From the NCBI GenBank assembly GCA_017381935.1, contig JAFOBG010000051.1:1-62821 (forward strand): a DNA stretch of 62,821 nucleotides, read 5' to 3'. Made by a program: the position numbers and the translations under genes. Of the stretch, positions 17,806 to 25,049 are shown one piece after another. Numbering within the stretch: the stretch's first letter is position 1; every line of letters begins with the position of its first letter. The notes under the pieces were generated by a model. The model ran no database searches, was not told where the DNA came from, and saw only the letters and a program-made list of their open reading frames with translations. Source of the DNA: Alistipes sp. Its GTDB lineage: Bacteria; Bacteroidota; Bacteroidia; Bacteroidales; Rikenellaceae.

Positions 17806-18047
17806 CTATTCGATAAATAGCAGATATACGAAAGTGTTTTCGCAGTCCTAAGTAGAAAATGTGGAAGTTTTCAAGACCAAAGGATAACGAACAGCACTCA
17901 TTCCTTGTATAGTTATGTGGCTATGCATTATTTGTGCATATACCTCATACTATTCAAGTGTGGGGTATTGTAGCGTTTATTTTGCTCAGGTCTTTCCACA
18001 ACCTTCTACTTGATAAACGAAAGTCAGCTCCACACTTTCTATTTTTA
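17806..18047 (+). ncRNA. 6S-RNA-like long hairpin RNA
   Basis: Between a consensus promoter and a terminator-like hairpin (GAAAGT/ACTTTC at 18019-18039 followed by TATTTTTAT) lies one long, regularly interrupted hairpin. Paired segments, outside to inside: 17850-17857 with 18004-18011; 17860-17864 with 17996-18000; 17873-17878 with 17989-17994; 17884-17889 with 17974-17980 (one bulge); then an unpaired central bubble (17890-17903 against 17959-17973); 17904-17907 with 17955-17958; 17909-17912 with 17950-17953; 17914-17920 with 17943-17949; 17922-17927 with 17935-17940. A closing stem, central bubble and apical stem of this size are the hallmark of 6S RNA, which binds RNA polymerase as a mimic of an open promoter. 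The identity is inferred from structure, not from a known sequence match. Confidence 0.6.
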
Positions 18048-18087
18048 TATAATGCCTATGAGGAGTTGTTGGGCATAAATGTTCCAA

Positions 18088-18456
18088 ATGAAAAAGATTT
18101 ATCTTTTTGCAATTACGATTGCAAGCGCACTATTTTTGAGTGCATGTTCAGCTCAATTTCATCAAGTTTCAAATCAGAATCTTTTAGAGACGCAGGTAGT
18201 GCTTTCTCAAAAGAATTTTAAGGTCGTAAGAAGTGTTGAAGGTAGTAATACCGTTACGAAAATTTTAGGTATTGGAGGATTGTCGAAGAGAGCTATGCGT
18301 GATAATGCTATAGCCGAGATGTTGCAGAATGCACACTTGTCATCTTCTCAAGCTGTTGTAAATGTCAGTTTTAAGTCTGCAATAGTAGGAGTGCCTCCAT
18401 TCTTTGTTCGGCATATCTGTACAGCAACAGGCACGATTGTAGAGTTTACTGAGTAA
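18088..18456 (+). CDS. Small lipoprotein (DUF6567-like)
   Basis: 122 residues starting MKKIYLFAITIASALFLSAC, a clear lipoprotein signal with lipobox LSAC. The mature part has VRSVEGSNTVTKILGIGGLSKRAMRDNAIAEML and a C-terminal VVNVSFKSAIVG, resembling short Bacteroidota lipoproteins of unknown function (DUF6567 is my best guess). ATG 18088 is preferred over 18079 because it starts the signal peptide. It stands alone, followed by a strong terminator. Confidence 0.75.
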   Translation: MKKIYLFAITIASALFLSACSAQFHQVSNQNLLETQVVLSQKNFKVVRSVEGSNTVTKILGIGGLSKRAMRDNAIAEMLQNAHLSSSQAVVNVSFKSAIVGVPPFFVRHICTATGTIVEFTE

Positions 18457-18460
18457 AAAT

Positions 18461-18497
18461 AAAAAGGCCCCAACTTGCTTAGTTTTGGGGCCTTTTT
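18461..18497. terminator. Bidirectional terminator
   Basis: AAAAAGGCCCCAA, 9-nt loop, TTTTGGGGCCTTTTT between the convergent small lipoprotein and GH13 lipoprotein genes. Confidence 0.9.
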
Positions 18498-18511
18498 GTG
18501 AAAAATAGTCT

Positions 18512-21106
18512 TTACTCCTTAACAAGGACGATATAGTCGCCTGGAGCAAGGTTAGTCGAGTAAGTTGTAGCGGTTAGCTCTACTGCAGCATCTGTAATGA
18601 GATTCTTCCAAGTGCCCTGAACTGGAACATTGCAAGTTGCGTTACTTGGGGCGTTTGTGAAGTTGGCCATAACAATTACGCTACCGTTAGCTGTGCTATA
18701 AACGAGAGTTTTTGCTGCCATATTTGCATCGCCAACCTTCCACGTGTCAATAGCAGGCTTATTATCAAATCCGTACATTGCAGGGTGTGTAGTACGGAAG
18801 GTAATACATTTGCTAACTGCATCATAGAGAGCTTTACGCTCTGCAATTTCCATATACTCCCAATGTGATGGTTTTGGCTCAACCTTCTGACCGTCATCAG
18901 TGCCGATAGTAACATCGTAACCCATCTCGCCAAATTGCCACATCATCTTTGGATATGGAGAGAGGAAATGTAGTGCGTATGCAGCCTGAAGGTGCTTTGA
19001 GATGCGTTTCCAATCGCTCTTAACGTATGTCTGACCGTATGCAATAGCCTTATATGCAATACGCTCCTCATCATGGTCCTCGATATTACCAACACGACCA
19101 AATGCTACAGCTCCGCTGAAATCACTCTTGCCACCACCGGTCCAGCCCATTACAGTCTCAGAATATGGGCTAACAGCCTTGCGCCATAGAAGAATACCCT
19201 TATATGCTGCAAGCTCCTCCTCCTCTTGATAGTCAGAGAGGTGCTCAAGGATAATATATGCGTCGCTCTCTACCTCACGGATAGCATCTGCATACTCTTT
19301 GATGATAGCAATACGAGATGCATCATACTGATTCCAACGACCTACATCAGAGCCTGAATTTGTTTGTGTAAGACCCTTAGAAAGGTCAAAACGGAAACCA
19401 TCGATGTTGTACTCAGTAAGCCAGTACTGGAGCATAGTCTTGAAGTACTCACGAGTCTTTGGATACTCGTGGTTGAAGTCATGGAATACGTTGAATGGGT
19501 GGCGAGCAACCTTATTGAAGAATGGGTTGTTGTTTGATGCCTGACCATCACCGTCGCACCACATCTTCATCCAAGGGTGGAGACCTGTTGCGTGGTTGAT
19601 AACGATATCGACGATAACGGCAATACCTCTTTTGTGGCACTCGTCAATAAAGGTCTTGTAATCTTCAACAGTTCCATAAGCCTTATCTGCAGCGAAGTAG
19701 AAGCAAGGGTTGTATCCCCAACTGTTATTACCATCAAACTCATGGATTGGCATAAGCTCAATTGCATTGATACCCAATGTCTGTAGGTGGTCAAGCTTTG
19801 CGAGAGCAGCCTTAACGGTTCCCTCTGGAGTAAAATCACGGAATAGGAGCTCATAGATTGCAAGGATATTCTGCTTAGGACGTTGGAAATCGGCTACTGT
19901 CCAATTGTAAGTTGCAGGTGTTGTTGAGAATATTGAAACAACATCATTAGTCTTGCCTGTAGGGTATTGACGAAGGTTCGGATATACAGTTGATGTGATA
20001 TACTTATCGTTCCAAGGATCGAGGATCTTAGTACAGTATGGGTCTGCAGCCTTAATTGTTTTGTCAACAAGAAACTGATATGCAACCTCAGTATTTGGTG
20101 CAAGACCATCAATTGTGAGCCAGAAGTAGTCGCCATCCTTCTTCATCATATATTTGTTTGTAGGTGCGAAATCATTGAAGTCGCCCAATAGAACAACCTG
20201 CTCTTTACCTGGAGCACAAAGTACAATAGTAGCACTGCTACCATTTACTGTAACACCATCCTTAACACCTGCAGGACGAGTTTCAGTCTGAGTTGCACCT
20301 AAGACAGTAGTAAATACCTCCTCAGTAACGCTCTTTGTACCGTTAGAAGCCTCTGCTTTGAAGGTGATATCCTCAGTTGCAGTTGTCGTAAATGCGTATT
20401 TGATATCCTGACCATCTGAGGTTGCAACAACCTGTTCGTTCTGATACAAGGTAACACTTGTAGCATCTTTTGAGGCTACAGATACAGTATAATTTGTATT
20501 CAAATCAAGTATAGAACGATTGCTAGGAGAGATAATCTTGACAGCCAGACCTGGCTCAGATAGCTTTACAAAAATATCATTTCCATTATCCTTCATCTCC
20601 TTGCTGCCATCTGCAGAACGGAATACAAATGCAAGGTGAGTAATAGTCTCTGATGTAGGAACTTTATAGTATGCACGAGGTCCACCCTTGATGACAAGTT
20701 TGTGAACATTCTGCTTAACTTTTGTGAGAAGACAAGACTTGTCGTTAACAGTCCATTCAAATTTTACATACTTCCAATCAGCAGTTGTTGCACTTGCAGA
20801 TGTAAGAACGCCGGTGTGAGCGTAGATAGGACCAGTGTGATTTTCAAGGCCTGTACCCTCGGTGTTGATGTAAACAATTACATCTGAAGTCATGTCGGCG
20901 GTAACAAAAGATGGGTCAGTTGAGATAAGTGGATAGACCTCATCTCCTCCAACGGTACCATCATCAGGCTTCTCCTCGTTGCCACCATCATCTGGTTTCT
21001 CCACCTGCTGTGGAGGACGATTGTTAGCTATATCCTCATTTCCCACACATGATGCAAGAATGAAAATTGAGCTAACCAACAGAATAAAAAGGTTCAATTT
21101 TTTCAT
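18512..21106 (-). CDS. GH13 alpha-amylase lipoprotein (SusG-like role)
   Basis: 864 residues. Lipoprotein signal with Cys20 (ILASC), an acidic Asp/Glu/Gly linker, a DUF4961-like beta domain (about 55-185), an Ig-like region (about 190-270), a CBM48/isoamylase-N type domain (about 285-380, VLLGDFNDFAP, NTEVAYQFLVD) and a GH13 barrel (about 400-780). Catalytic residues: Asp in FRFDLSKG (about 572), Glu in IILEHL (about 620), Asp in EDHDEER (about 677). It should cut alpha-1,4-glucan at the cell surface before SusC/D uptake, as SusG does, but its domain order differs from SusG. It is transcribed away from the main sus operon; two sites shared with that operon lie upstream (21196-21254). Confidence 0.88.
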   Translation of the reverse strand: MKKLNLFILLVSSIFILASCVGNEDIANNRPPQQVEKPDDGGNEEKPDDGTVGGDEVYPLISTDPSFVTADMTSDVIVYINTEGTGLENHTGPIYAHTGVLTSASATTADWKYVKFEWTVNDKSCLLTKVKQNVHKLVIKGGPRAYYKVPTSETITHLAFVFRSADGSKEMKDNGNDIFVKLSEPGLAVKIISPSNRSILDLNTNYTVSVASKDATSVTLYQNEQVVATSDGQDIKYAFTTTATEDITFKAEASNGTKSVTEEVFTTVLGATQTETRPAGVKDGVTVNGSSATIVLCAPGKEQVVLLGDFNDFAPTNKYMMKKDGDYFWLTIDGLAPNTEVAYQFLVDKTIKAADPYCTKILDPWNDKYITSTVYPNLRQYPTGKTNDVVSIFSTTPATYNWTVADFQRPKQNILAIYELLFRDFTPEGTVKAALAKLDHLQTLGINAIELMPIHEFDGNNSWGYNPCFYFAADKAYGTVEDYKTFIDECHKRGIAVIVDIVINHATGLHPWMKMWCDGDGQASNNNPFFNKVARHPFNVFHDFNHEYPKTREYFKTMLQYWLTEYNIDGFRFDLSKGLTQTNSGSDVGRWNQYDASRIAIIKEYADAIREVESDAYIILEHLSDYQEEEELAAYKGILLWRKAVSPYSETVMGWTGGGKSDFSGAVAFGRVGNIEDHDEERIAYKAIAYGQTYVKSDWKRISKHLQAAYALHFLSPYPKMMWQFGEMGYDVTIGTDDGQKVEPKPSHWEYMEIAERKALYDAVSKCITFRTTHPAMYGFDNKPAIDTWKVGDANMAAKTLVYSTANGSVIVMANFTNAPSNATCNVPVQGTWKNLITDAAVELTATTYSTNLAPGDYIVLVKE

Positions 21107-21195
21107 GAGTTTATAATAATTTATAAAATTTTAGTAAATTCATAATAACCACGCAAATTTTATTAAAAAAAAAGAGACAACAAAATCTTGCAATA

Positions 21196-21254
21196 CGAGT
21201 GGTTATATTTAATCGTTGGAGAGTTTGAAAATAGGGATGAGTGGTTGCTATAAA
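21196..21254 (-). promoter_or_regulatory. Putative operator pair upstream of the GH13 gene
   Basis: On the minus strand TTAAATATAACCACTCG (21196-21212) lies 90 bp upstream of the ATG, and a second copy of the core, TATAGCAACCACTC, ends at 21239, exactly 42 bp upstream of the first. The same arrangement precedes the MFS/SusC operon. No strong -7 box is visible downstream, as expected for an activator-dependent promoter. Confidence 0.6.
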
Positions 21255-21283
21255 AAAAGCAGAGTAACAAAAAGCTACTCTGC
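21252..21283 (-). terminator. Terminator of the response regulator gene
   Basis: GCAGAGTA, loop, TACTCTGC followed by a run of seven T on the minus strand, about 10 bp past the stop; it ends where the amylase operator begins. Confidence 0.85.
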
Positions 21284-21294
21284 AATATATCGAA

Positions 21295-22074
21295 CTATAA
21301 TCCTTGTTGTTCTCCGCTTTCAAGCCAAGCTAAAAAATCAGCTGTCTTACTACGACTTACAAATGTATCGATGTTACTTGCCGGCCTTAAGGTCAGTTTA
21401 ATTCTATTTCCAAGTCGTTTCGCAACATTTCCTACAGCCTTATCTGCAACGATGCAGCTACGGGAAATTCTGAAGAAATGGGCTGGATTAAGCTCTTTAC
21501 TTATAGTATCAAGCGATATGTCCATAATGAATTTTTCTCCACCTAATGTCATTAGGTATGTGCATCCGTCTTCAGAATAGAAATATGCAATGTTTGATGT
21601 CTCAACTAAGACAATCTTGTCATTATAGCGCAATAGATAACGTTGTTTGTAGCGACGAGCCTCCGATGATATTGCATTACGTAGAATGTCTATATCCATA
21701 AACTCTCCACTGCGTGTACTGCGAGATTTACAACGCTCTAAAGCACGCTCTAAGTCGCTAATATTTATAGGCTTAAGAAGGTAGTCGATAGAGTTGACCT
21801 CAAATGCCTTTATCGCATAATTATTGTATGCTGTAACAATAATTACAGGGCAATGAATCTTTACACGGTCAAAGATGTCGAAGCATTTACCATCAGAAAG
21901 TTCAACATCCATAAAGATTGCATCAGGATACTGAATGGTACTTGTCAACCAATCGACACTCTTATCAACGCTATCCAATACACCGCAGATATGGATGTCG
22001 CTAAAATTGGTCGTTAAAGCTCTAACTAATGCCTGTTGTGCAACAAGTTCATCTTCTATAATTAATATATTCAT
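21295..22074 (-). CDS. LytTR-family response regulator
   Basis: 259 residues. Receiver domain (about 1-120) with the acidic pair ED at 7-8, phospho-acceptor Asp56 in FMDVELSDG, and the Thr/Lys end (VTAYNNYAIKAFEVNSIDYLLKPI). LytTR DNA-binding domain (about 148-255; LLRYNDKIVLVETSNIAYFYSEDG, HFFRISRSCIVADKAV). LytTR proteins bind direct repeats about two helical turns apart. Partner kinase lies 11 bp upstream in the same operon. Position between the two starch transcription units makes it a candidate controller of both. Confidence 0.92.
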   Translation of the reverse strand: MNILIIEDELVAQQALVRALTTNFSDIHICGVLDSVDKSVDWLTSTIQYPDAIFMDVELSDGKCFDIFDRVKIHCPVIIVTAYNNYAIKAFEVNSIDYLLKPINISDLERALERCKSRSTRSGEFMDIDILRNAISSEARRYKQRYLLRYNDKIVLVETSNIAYFYSEDGCTYLMTLGGEKFIMDISLDTISKELNPAHFFRISRSCIVADKAVGNVAKRLGNRIKLTLRPASNIDTFVSRSKTADFLAWLESGEQQGL

Positions 22075-22085
22075 AGGTAGGTTGG

Positions 22086-23453
22086 TTATATTAGTGGTAG
22101 TTTTACTTCAAATAGTTTATCGTTTCTATTGATAATTATATCTTTACCAATTGTGGCCGTATATTGTTTAGAGATATTTTGCAATCCCACTTTTGTACTA
22201 TCTGAACTTGAACTTTTCAGTTGTAAGTTATTGCGTACACATATATAATCATCATCAATTGTTATTGTTATATGTAGAGGTTGCTCTGCTCGCACAATAT
22301 TGTGCTTGAATGCATTCTCTATAAGTGTTTGAATACTACATTGCACAACAAATTTACCAAGATAGTGCTGTTCTATATTAATATCAATTGTAAAACCGTA
22401 TGGGAAACGTACTTTTAGTAGATCTATATATTGGTCGATAAACTCCAATTCTTCGGAAAGCCGAACTAAATGCTCGTTCTCATTCTGCAGCATATAACGA
22501 TATAGCGAGGCGAGTTTGCGAACATATTCACATGCCTCCTCATTCTTCTCCTCTTCGATAAGACCGTTGAGAATATTGAGCGAGTTGAAAAGGAAGTGAG
22601 GGTTAACTTGCTGTTTTAGGATGTTGTATTGGAATTGAGCCAACCGTCTCTTTTCTTGCTCCTTCTCAATGCGGGAGCGAGTGGTATATACATAGGAGAT
22701 CATTACCATCACTACATATATAAGCAGACTAGCAAGGATTGCGATAGAGAACAATTGAACAAATGTCGCTTTCTCAAATGGCTTATTTGTTCCAAATGGT
22801 AGATTATATCCTATAATAAGCGCAGTGGCAGTAGCAAGTATAGAGGTGCCCAAAACCAGACCCACAACATATCCTAAAGGTGTTGAAAACCAGGTAAATC
22901 GATGAGAAACAATTATATAAAATATATTACAACCAATTAGCGTGAGAATAGCTAAAGAGTTGCCTAAAAATAGCTGTAGTGATATATTAACAGCCTCTTC
23001 TGAGAGAATGTTGCCAAATATTTTGGAATATATAACTCGGATTAAAATAAGTATGCCGATAATTCCAATTATAGGTAGTAGATTCGGCATCCAACGAGAG
23101 TTTTGCAAATTCCCCCCCCCGAAAGAGTTAAAGAGTAATAACCCTGCGAAGCCAATTATCTCGGTAGTGGCAAATGAAGTGATGGCATGTAAGGCTATCG
23201 GCGTGATAAGGTTGCTTAATAACTCTGCACCATAAGTACCAATAACAAAACCGAATATATTAGCCGCTATGACACTTGCTGCTATAATACCCATACCTTG
23301 TCCCTTGCGAATAGCAACAATTGTAATCATAGATACAGTTGCTACTGTAAGTAGAAATTCATCCTCAATATTTAGAAATGCGCATATTAATACAATTATT
23401 GCATGTATTAATGCGAAAAGATGAATTATAATCGAACAGGGTAATGTTTTCAT
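22086..23453 (-). CDS. LytS/YehU-type sensor histidine kinase
   Basis: 455 residues. Residues 1-255 hold about seven or eight hydrophobic segments with no large extracytoplasmic domain; a short coiled region leads to the His_kinase domain (QYNILKQQVNPHFLFNSLNILNGLIEEE, phospho-acceptor His near 285) and an ATPase domain (TLIENAFKHNI, GLQNISKQY). It would phosphorylate the adjacent LytTR regulator. The signal is unknown; the membrane-embedded sensor suggests a membrane or transporter cue. A run of nine G on the coding strand (23112-23120, residues about 111-114, FGGGN) could cause frameshifts by slippage. Confidence 0.9.
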   Translation of the reverse strand: MKTLPCSIIIHLFALIHAIIVLICAFLNIEDEFLLTVATVSMITIVAIRKGQGMGIIAASVIAANIFGFVIGTYGAELLSNLITPIALHAITSFATTEIIGFAGLLLFNSFGGGNLQNSRWMPNLLPIIGIIGILILIRVIYSKIFGNILSEEAVNISLQLFLGNSLAILTLIGCNIFYIIVSHRFTWFSTPLGYVVGLVLGTSILATATALIIGYNLPFGTNKPFEKATFVQLFSIAILASLLIYVVMVMISYVYTTRSRIEKEQEKRRLAQFQYNILKQQVNPHFLFNSLNILNGLIEEEKNEEACEYVRKLASLYRYMLQNENEHLVRLSEELEFIDQYIDLLKVRFPYGFTIDINIEQHYLGKFVVQCSIQTLIENAFKHNIVRAEQPLHITITIDDDYICVRNNLQLKSSSSDSTKVGLQNISKQYTATIGKDIIINRNDKLFEVKLPLI

Positions 23454-23475
23454 AACATTTCTTCCAAAAACAGTT

Positions 23476-23507
23476 CAAATTTAATATAAAATAATTGATT
23501 ATACAAA
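23476..23507 (-). promoter_or_regulatory. Promoter of the kinase/regulator operon
   Basis: Minus-strand TTTG (23504-23507), 20-bp spacer, TAAATTTG (23476-23483), giving a leader of about 16 nt. Full consensus, so expression is probably constitutive. Confidence 0.65.
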
Positions 23508-23550
23508 CAATTTGTAAATATTTCATAAATTGAAATGCTTAAAATGTTAC

Positions 23551-23610
23551 AAAATATATTCCCATTCAACATCTTTTTTCTACATTTCATAGGTTAAATA
23601 TAACCACTCG
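23551..23610 (+). promoter_or_regulatory. Putative operator pair upstream of the sus operon
   Basis: GTTAAATATAACCACTCG (23593-23610) lies 95 bp upstream of the MFS start; its GGTTA/TAACC arms form a small palindrome. A weaker relative, AAAATATATTCCCATTC, ends at 23567, 42 bp upstream of the equivalent base, the same spacing as in front of the GH13 gene at 21106. Confidence 0.6.
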
Positions 23611-23704
23611 CACGATAATATTTTCTTGCTTAAGAAATATTTTGAAATTTTGTCTATTGACAATAGTTGATTTGAAAATTTTTAAGAATTTTTAATAATT
23701 ATAA

Positions 23705-25015
23705 ATGATGAACAAACCGAATCTCTCATTTTGGCAAATCTGGAACCTGAATTTTGGTTTCTTTGGTGTCCAGATTGCCTATGCACTTCAGAGCGCAAAT
23801 ATCAGCCGTATATTTGCCACTCTCGGTGCAGATCCGCACGATTTGAGTTACTTCTGGATTTTACCCCCACTGATGGGTATGATTGTTCAGCCTTTAGTTG
23901 GTACTTGGAGCGATAAAACCTGGTGCCGCTGGGGACGACGCAAGCCATATCTCTATTTGGGAGCGTTGGTAGCTGTGCTTGTAATGGCTCTGTTGCCAAA
24001 TTCTGGAAGTCTTAATTTGACTGTAAAGGCTGCAATGTCTTTCGGTCTTATTATGCTGATGTTGCTCGATACATCAATCAATATGGCTATGCAGCCGTTT
24101 AAGATGATGGTGGGCGATATGGTGAACGAGGAACAGAAGGCCAAGGCATACTCAATCCAAAGCTTGCTTTGTAATGCCGGCTCATTGATGGGATATGTCT
24201 TCCCATACCTATTTACCTGGATTGGTATAAGCAATATTGCTCCGGAGGGTGTAGTTCCTGATTCTGTAACTTACTCATTCTATGCTGGTGCGGTAATTAT
24301 GATTATTTGTGTACTCTACACAGGTTTTACTGTCAAGGAGATGCCTCCACAAGAGTATGCTAAGTTCCACAACATCACAGAGAATGATAAGAAGGAGAGT
24401 ACCAACCTTTTCCATCTGCTTATTCATGCACCTAAGGCATTTTGGCAGATTGGTTTGGTTCAATTTTTCTGTTGGTTCGCATTTTTATATATGTGGAATT
24501 ATACAGCAGGAGCCATTGCTGAAAATGTATGGGGCGTTGATCCGATGAATACTACATCATCTGAGTATCAGAGCGCAGGTAACTGGGTAGGTATCCTATT
24601 TGCAATACAAGCTATAGGCTCTATACTTTGGGCAATGGTACTGCCAATGTTCCGCAAGATTAAGGTAGGCTATTCGTTGAGTCTTCTACTTGGTGCTATA
24701 GGCTTTGTCTCTACATTTTTCATTCATAATCAATATTTACTCTTTGTATCATTTATCCTGATTGGTTGTGGTTGGGCCGCTATGCTTGCAATGCCATTTG
24801 CTATGTTAACTAACGCACTGTCAGGAAACTCAATAGGTGCATACTTAGGCCTGTTTAACTGTACTATCTGTCTGCCACAGATTATTGCAGCACTCCTTGG
24901 AGGTGTAATTCTCTCATTGGTAGGTGGAAGTCAGGCTATGATGCTTGTTGTATCGGGCGTATCATTACTGCTCGGTGCAGTTGCGGTATTCCTAATCAGA
25001 GAGAAAACGAAGTAA
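23705..25015 (+). CDS. MFS sugar transporter (maltose/SLC45-like)
   Basis: 436 residues, about 12 membrane segments. The loop after segment 2 reads WSDKTWCRWGRRKPYLYLG, the DxxxxRxGRRKP signature of sugar:cation symporters of the GPH/SLC45 type. It is the first gene of the sus operon, 34 bp before susC, and would carry maltose or maltooligosaccharides across the inner membrane after periplasmic processing. Transport of glucose instead cannot be excluded. ATG 23705 or the next codon's ATG 23708 may start it. Confidence 0.88.
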   Translation: MMNKPNLSFWQIWNLNFGFFGVQIAYALQSANISRIFATLGADPHDLSYFWILPPLMGMIVQPLVGTWSDKTWCRWGRRKPYLYLGALVAVLVMALLPNSGSLNLTVKAAMSFGLIMLMLLDTSINMAMQPFKMMVGDMVNEEQKAKAYSIQSLLCNAGSLMGYVFPYLFTWIGISNIAPEGVVPDSVTYSFYAGAVIMIICVLYTGFTVKEMPPQEYAKFHNITENDKKESTNLFHLLIHAPKAFWQIGLVQFFCWFAFLYMWNYTAGAIAENVWGVDPMNTTSSEYQSAGNWVGILFAIQAIGSILWAMVLPMFRKIKVGYSLSLLLGAIGFVSTFFIHNQYLLFVSFILIGCGWAAMLAMPFAMLTNALSGNSIGAYLGLFNCTICLPQIIAALLGGVILSLVGGSQAMMLVVSGVSLLLGAVAVFLIREKTK

Positions 25016-25049
25016 TACCAAATACATTATTTTATTAACTTTTAATATT

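Noticed and set aside
17934-18221. A 95-codon plus-strand open frame
   Set aside because: It begins in the apical part of the 6S-like hairpin, runs out of frame through the real lipoprotein gene and has no family likeness or promoter of its own.
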